64,000 bases of DNA. Source: Streptomyces showdoensis (GTDB taxonomy: Bacteria; Actinomycetota; Actinomycetes; Streptomycetales; Streptomycetaceae). The stretch's first letter is position 1. Each line of letters begins with the position of its first letter. Location of the stretch: contig NZ_BAAAXG010000006.1 in the NCBI RefSeq assembly GCF_039535475.1, forward strand, positions 62,001-126,000, given 5' to 3'. The notes beneath the pieces are model-generated. The model was given only the letters and a program-made list of their open reading frames with translations. It was not told where the DNA came from and did not search any database. Positions 60,755 to 64,000 of this stretch are shown one piece after another. Position numbers and translations under genes: made by a program.

Positions 60755-62964
60755 GGCGCGTACCGGGTCAACATCCCCACCGGCCCGAACCGGCGAAGGA
60801 CTCCGGTCGCGCCGCCGTCGACCCGGCGGACGACGACCTCAGAGCCCTGTTCGGCGAGACCACCGCCGTCTTCGCCTCCCTCGCCGGCCCGGCGCACCTG
60901 GTCGAGAGCGCCAACCCGGCCTTCTTCAGCGCCATCGGCGCCGGCCCGCGCGTCCGCACCGGCGTCCCCCTCGGACAGCTGCTGCCCGGGCCCGCCGGCC
61001 AGGGACTCATCGGACTCCTCGACCGGGTCTACCGGTCCGGCGCCCCCCGCACCGGACGCGACGCCCGGGTCCTCCTCGACGACGGGGCCGAGCCGCGGGA
61101 GGCCTTCTTCGACTTCAACTACGAGCCGCGCGTCGACTCCGGCGGCAACGTCACCGGCGTCCGGGTCATCGGGGTCGAGACGACACAGGTCAGGCAGGCC
61201 CAGCGGTTCACGGCGGAGCACCGCGCCCTCCTGGAGCAGATCGCCCGGCAGGCACCGCTGCGCGAGGTCCTGGACGGCATGGTCCGCGCGATAGAGGAAC
61301 TGTCGCCGGAGGACCTCGTCGTCTCGGTGCTCCTCGCCGACCAGGAGGGCCGGCGCCTGGTGCACGGCGCGGCTCCCAGCCTGCCCGACTTCTACAACCG
61401 GGCCGTCGACGGGATCGCGATCGGCGAGGGCGCCGGGTCCTGCGGCACCGCCGCGCACCGCCGCGAGACCGTCATCGTCGGAGACATCGCCGCGGACCCG
61501 CTGTGGGACGACTTCCGCGACCTGGCGGGACGGGCCGGCCTGGCCGCCTGCTGGTCCACCCCCGTCCTGGGACGCGACGGCTCGGTCCTGGGCACCTTCG
61601 CGATGTACCACCGCACCCCGAGACTCCCCCAGGCGGCCGACCTGGCCCTCGCCCGCCTCTTCGCCGACACCGCGGCCCTCGCCGTGGAGCGGCAGCAGGC
61701 CGAGGCCGCCCGCAGCGCCGCCGAGGCCCGTGAGCGGGCGGCCCGCGAGGACCTCGCCTTCCTCCTCCAGGCCAGCACCGCCCTCACGGTCGACCTCGAC
61801 GCCGTCCAGACCCTGGAGCGACTCGCCGCCTCCTGCGCCCCGCGCCTGGCACCGCTGTGCGCCGTCGACGTGGTGGAGAACGGGCGCCTGCGCCGGGTCG
61901 CCACGGCCGCCCCGGACGAGCGCCGGCGGGAGGTCCTCGCCTCGCACATCCCGGTCTACGACTCCGACGACGACGCCGTCGCCCGGGTCCTCGCCACGCG
62001 CGCGAGCGAGGTCGCCCGGCGCGCCCCCACCGGGCCCGGCCCCTGGCAGGACCTCGGCGTGACCGGCTACCTCTGCATCCCGCTGCTGGACCGGGGCACC
62101 GCCTTCGGCACCGTGACGCTGCTCTCCACCGAGGCGGAGCCCTTCGACGGGCACCGCGTGGCCCTCGCCGAGGAGCTGGCCCGGCGCGCCGCCTCGGCCG
62201 CCCGCAACGCCCGCCAGTACACCCACCGGGTGACCCTCGCCCGGGACCTCCAGGCCGGGCTGCTCATGCCCGAACTCCCCGACGTGCCCGGCGCGGACGT
62301 CGCCACCTCCTACCACCCCGCCGGGGAAGGCCTCGACATCGGCGGCGACTTCTACGACGTCTTCCCGCTGGACGACGGGCGGTGGGCCTTCCTCCTCGGC
62401 GACGTCTGCGGGCGCGGAGCCATCGCCGCCACCACCACCGCGCTCGTCCGCCACACCGCGCGCGCCGTCGCACCCCTCCTGCCCGGCCCCGAGGACGTCG
62501 TCGCCGCCGTCAACCGGGCCCTCGTCAACCGCCCGGGCAGTCACGGAACCGGCTTCGTCACCCTCGTCTACGGCCGGCTGACCCCCACCGGGCACGGACT
62601 GGACGTCGAGCTGGTCCGGGCCGGTCACACCCTGCCCCTCCACCTCGACACCCGCCACACCACCCGCCTCGTCGACGCCCCCGGATCCCTGCTCGGCATC
62701 TCCGCCGAGACCGACGTCGTCTCCCGGACCCTCCACCTCGACCCGCACGAAAGCCTGCTGCTCTACACCGACGGCATCACGGAGGCCCGCGACGACTCGG
62801 GCGAGCAGTTCGGAGAGAAACGGCTCGCCGAGGCCGTCGCCGGGGCCCCGCCACGCCCCTCCGCCCAGCAGGTCGTCGACGCCCTCACCGGCGCGGTGCG
62901 CGACTTCACGGGCGGACAGGACATCGACGACGACCGGGCGGTCCTCGTCCTCACCGCCACCTGA
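60751..62964 (+). CDS. PAS-GAF-GAF-PP2C (SpoIIE) phosphatase
   Basis: A 737-residue regulator: PAS (about 30-155), GAF1 (about 165-320, EGAGSCGTAAHRRETVIVGDI, a redox/ligand-type GAF signature), GAF2 (about 340-505), and SpoIIE PP2C (about 525-735) with intact motifs DIGGDFYDVF, GDVCGRGAIAA, LYTDGITEARDD and DDDRAVLVLT. Expected to dephosphorylate the STAS protein with which it is translationally coupled (ATGA overlap). Several ligands could be sensed; none can be named. Confidence 0.92.
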   Translation: MRRVPGQHPHRPEPAKDSGRAAVDPADDDLRALFGETTAVFASLAGPAHLVESANPAFFSAIGAGPRVRTGVPLGQLLPGPAGQGLIGLLDRVYRSGAPRTGRDARVLLDDGAEPREAFFDFNYEPRVDSGGNVTGVRVIGVETTQVRQAQRFTAEHRALLEQIARQAPLREVLDGMVRAIEELSPEDLVVSVLLADQEGRRLVHGAAPSLPDFYNRAVDGIAIGEGAGSCGTAAHRRETVIVGDIAADPLWDDFRDLAGRAGLAACWSTPVLGRDGSVLGTFAMYHRTPRLPQAADLALARLFADTAALAVERQQAEAARSAAEARERAAREDLAFLLQASTALTVDLDAVQTLERLAASCAPRLAPLCAVDVVENGRLRRVATAAPDERRREVLASHIPVYDSDDDAVARVLATRASEVARRAPTGPGPWQDLGVTGYLCIPLLDRGTAFGTVTLLSTEAEPFDGHRVALAEELARRAASAARNARQYTHRVTLARDLQAGLLMPELPDVPGADVATSYHPAGEGLDIGGDFYDVFPLDDGRWAFLLGDVCGRGAIAATTTALVRHTARAVAPLLPGPEDVVAAVNRALVNRPGSHGTGFVTLVYGRLTPTGHGLDVELVRAGHTLPLHLDTRHTTRLVDAPGSLLGISAETDVVSRTLHLDPHESLLLYTDGITEARDDSGEQFGEKRLAEAVAGAPPRPSAQQVVDALTGAVRDFTGGQDIDDDRAVLVLTAT

Positions 62965-63137
62965 GCACCGCTTCCGTGAAGCACCTGTGCCGGAATCGTG
63001 GGGATCGTGCGGGGCCGGGCCGGATGCGTACCCCAGGAGGCGGGCTCGCTTGATGTGCGGGGCCCCCTGCGCGAGGGTGGGAGGACGAGCTGTCGTCGAG
63101 TGGGAAGGTGGCGGTCCAGGACGCGCGGGCCACGCTT

Positions 63138-64000
63138 ATGACTGTTTTCGAGGACGAGTCCAGCCGCTCCCGTGAGTCCGCGGAAGCGAGGAACCTCCGG
63201 TGGCGCGGTTCGCCGCACCCTGCGGTGGTGGCCGACCGCGAGGGCGGCGTCGTGGAGTTCAACGCCGCCGCGGCCGACCTCTTCCCGCGACTGGGGGTCG
63301 GCAAGGGACTGGACGAAGCCGTCCCGCGATGGCTCGCCGACGCCCACCGGCGGCTGGCCCACCCGACCGGCGCACCCGCCGGGGCGGCACCCGCCCCGCT
63401 GCGCGGCTGCCACGAGGGCAGGCTGCTGAGGGCCCACCCCACCGGGTCCGGCCACGGCGACGTGGCGTGGTGGCTGGTCGACGACTCCGACCTGACGGCC
63501 GCGCAGGACGCCCTGCGCACCGAACGGGAGCGCCACGCCATCCTGGCCGAGGCCTCCACCCAGCTGCTGGCCTCGCTCGACCCCGACCGCTGCCTGGAGA
63601 AGGCGGCCCTGCTCGCCGCCGACCATCTCGGCGACGCGGCCCTCGTGATCTCCCCGCCCGGGATGCGGAACCGCTCCACCGTGGTCACCGCCATGGCCGG
63701 GGGTTTCGAGCGGACGCAGCTCACCCTGGACCCGGCCGTCGTGCCCGGTCTCACCGAGGCGCTCCGGGGTTTCCCGCCGGTGCCCGCCCGCTGGATCGAC
63801 CCGGCCGAACTGCCGTCCTGGGCCGTGCCCGAGGGCTTCGGGGGGACCCCGGGGTCCGCCGCCATCACCCCGCTGGCCGGCCACGGCGTGCCCGCGGGCG
63901 CCCTGGTCCTGCTGCGGCGCGGCGGACGGCGGGCCTTCGACGCCTCCGAGGAGCACTTCGCCCGGCTGTTCGCCGCCCGCGCGGGCGCCGCCCTCTCGGC
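63138..64000 (+). CDS. PAS/GAF sensor protein, truncated by the window edge
   Basis: An open frame of at least 287 codons with no stop before the end. N-terminal PAS-like region (HPAVVADREGGVVEFNAAAA, about 27-130) and start of a GAF domain (ILAEASTQLLASLDPDRCLE, about 145 on). This is the layout of the SpoIIE-type phosphatases encoded upstream, so a PP2C domain is expected beyond the edge. ATG 63138 or GTG 63108 may be the start; neither has a strong ribosome site. Lies 173 bases after the GAF-PP2C gene. Confidence 0.75.
   Translation, partial: MTVFEDESSRSRESAEARNLRWRGSPHPAVVADREGGVVEFNAAAADLFPRLGVGKGLDEAVPRWLADAHRRLAHPTGAPAGAAPAPLRGCHEGRLLRAHPTGSGHGDVAWWLVDDSDLTAAQDALRTERERHAILAEASTQLLASLDPDRCLEKAALLAADHLGDAALVISPPGMRNRSTVVTAMAGGFERTQLTLDPAVVPGLTEALRGFPPVPARWIDPAELPSWAVPEGFGGTPGSAAITPLAGHGVPAGALVLLRRGGRRAFDASEEHFARLFAARAGAALS

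Overview
The window is high-GC (roughly 70% or more) actinobacterial chromosome with near-saturated G/C third codon positions. The gene content points strongly to Streptomyces: a melC1-melC2 tyrosinase pair, a Wbl (WhiB-like) regulator, a class F sortase, an Rpf-LysM-M23 cell-wall enzyme, a GGDEF-EAL protein of RmdA type, many SpoIIE-type phosphatases and several Streptomyces-restricted DUF families. I see no rRNA, tRNA, CRISPR array, prophage or transposase. Starts were chosen from visible ribosome binding sites, overlaps and domain starts, so several differ from the longest open frame.

Layout. 0-5 kb: a luciferase-like oxidoreductase overlapping a UvrA-like ATPase, then the melanin pair on the minus strand. 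5-9.6 kb: sdhCAB and a divergent LysR regulator with a T-N11-A dyad between them. 9.6-12.6 kb: a methyltransferase/GGDEF-EAL operon. 13.1-16.9 kb: a cell-surface island with a Pro-rich secreted protein, a DUF4239 membrane protein, two paralogous secreted proteins with the same C-terminal motif, and a class F sortase. 17-21.6 kb: polysaccharide deacetylase, universal stress protein, CapA-like lipoprotein, ECF sigma factor, hotdog thioesterase and an unknown protein. 21.6-26.8 kb: a minus-strand run of Fpg/Nei glycosylase, LytTR response regulator, DUF485 protein, solute:sodium symporter and LytS-type kinase, which reads as a nutrient-sensing uptake module. 27-32.3 kb: a PAS-GAF-PP2C-ATPase protein, a lipoprotein, and a YndJ/DUF1990 operon with two palindromic operators. 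32.4-41.2 kb: mostly housekeeping genes (lipase-maturation-factor-like protein, atypical SDR, FhuF-like reductase, DMT transporter, Rpf/M23 enzyme, panD, SixA-like phosphatase).

41.3-48.7 kb is a block of small stress-type genes (DUF6458, PRC-barrel, SRPBCC, DUF6328, CsbD, DUF5133, hydrophobic peptide) with a pyruvate-oxidase-like TPP enzyme and an FMN glutamate-synthase-like enzyme. At least two carry a GNNT-N15-GGGTAC sequence that fits the Streptomyces SigB-type promoter consensus.

48.9-64 kb is a dense signalling region. It holds a 1341-residue soluble HAMP-repeat hybrid kinase, an ANTAR-GAF-PAS-PP2C protein interrupted by a frameshift in a C7 tract, two STAS anti-anti-sigma proteins, two short PP2C-like proteins (one lacking most metal ligands), a MarR regulator, an RsbW-like ATPase, a Wbl protein, a large GAF-PP2C phosphatase, and a further PAS/GAF gene cut by the window edge. 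The parts match partner switching (phosphatase, STAS antagonist, anti-sigma kinase). The adjacent block of SigB-type target genes suggests that the two regions form one stress-response territory; this link is inference.
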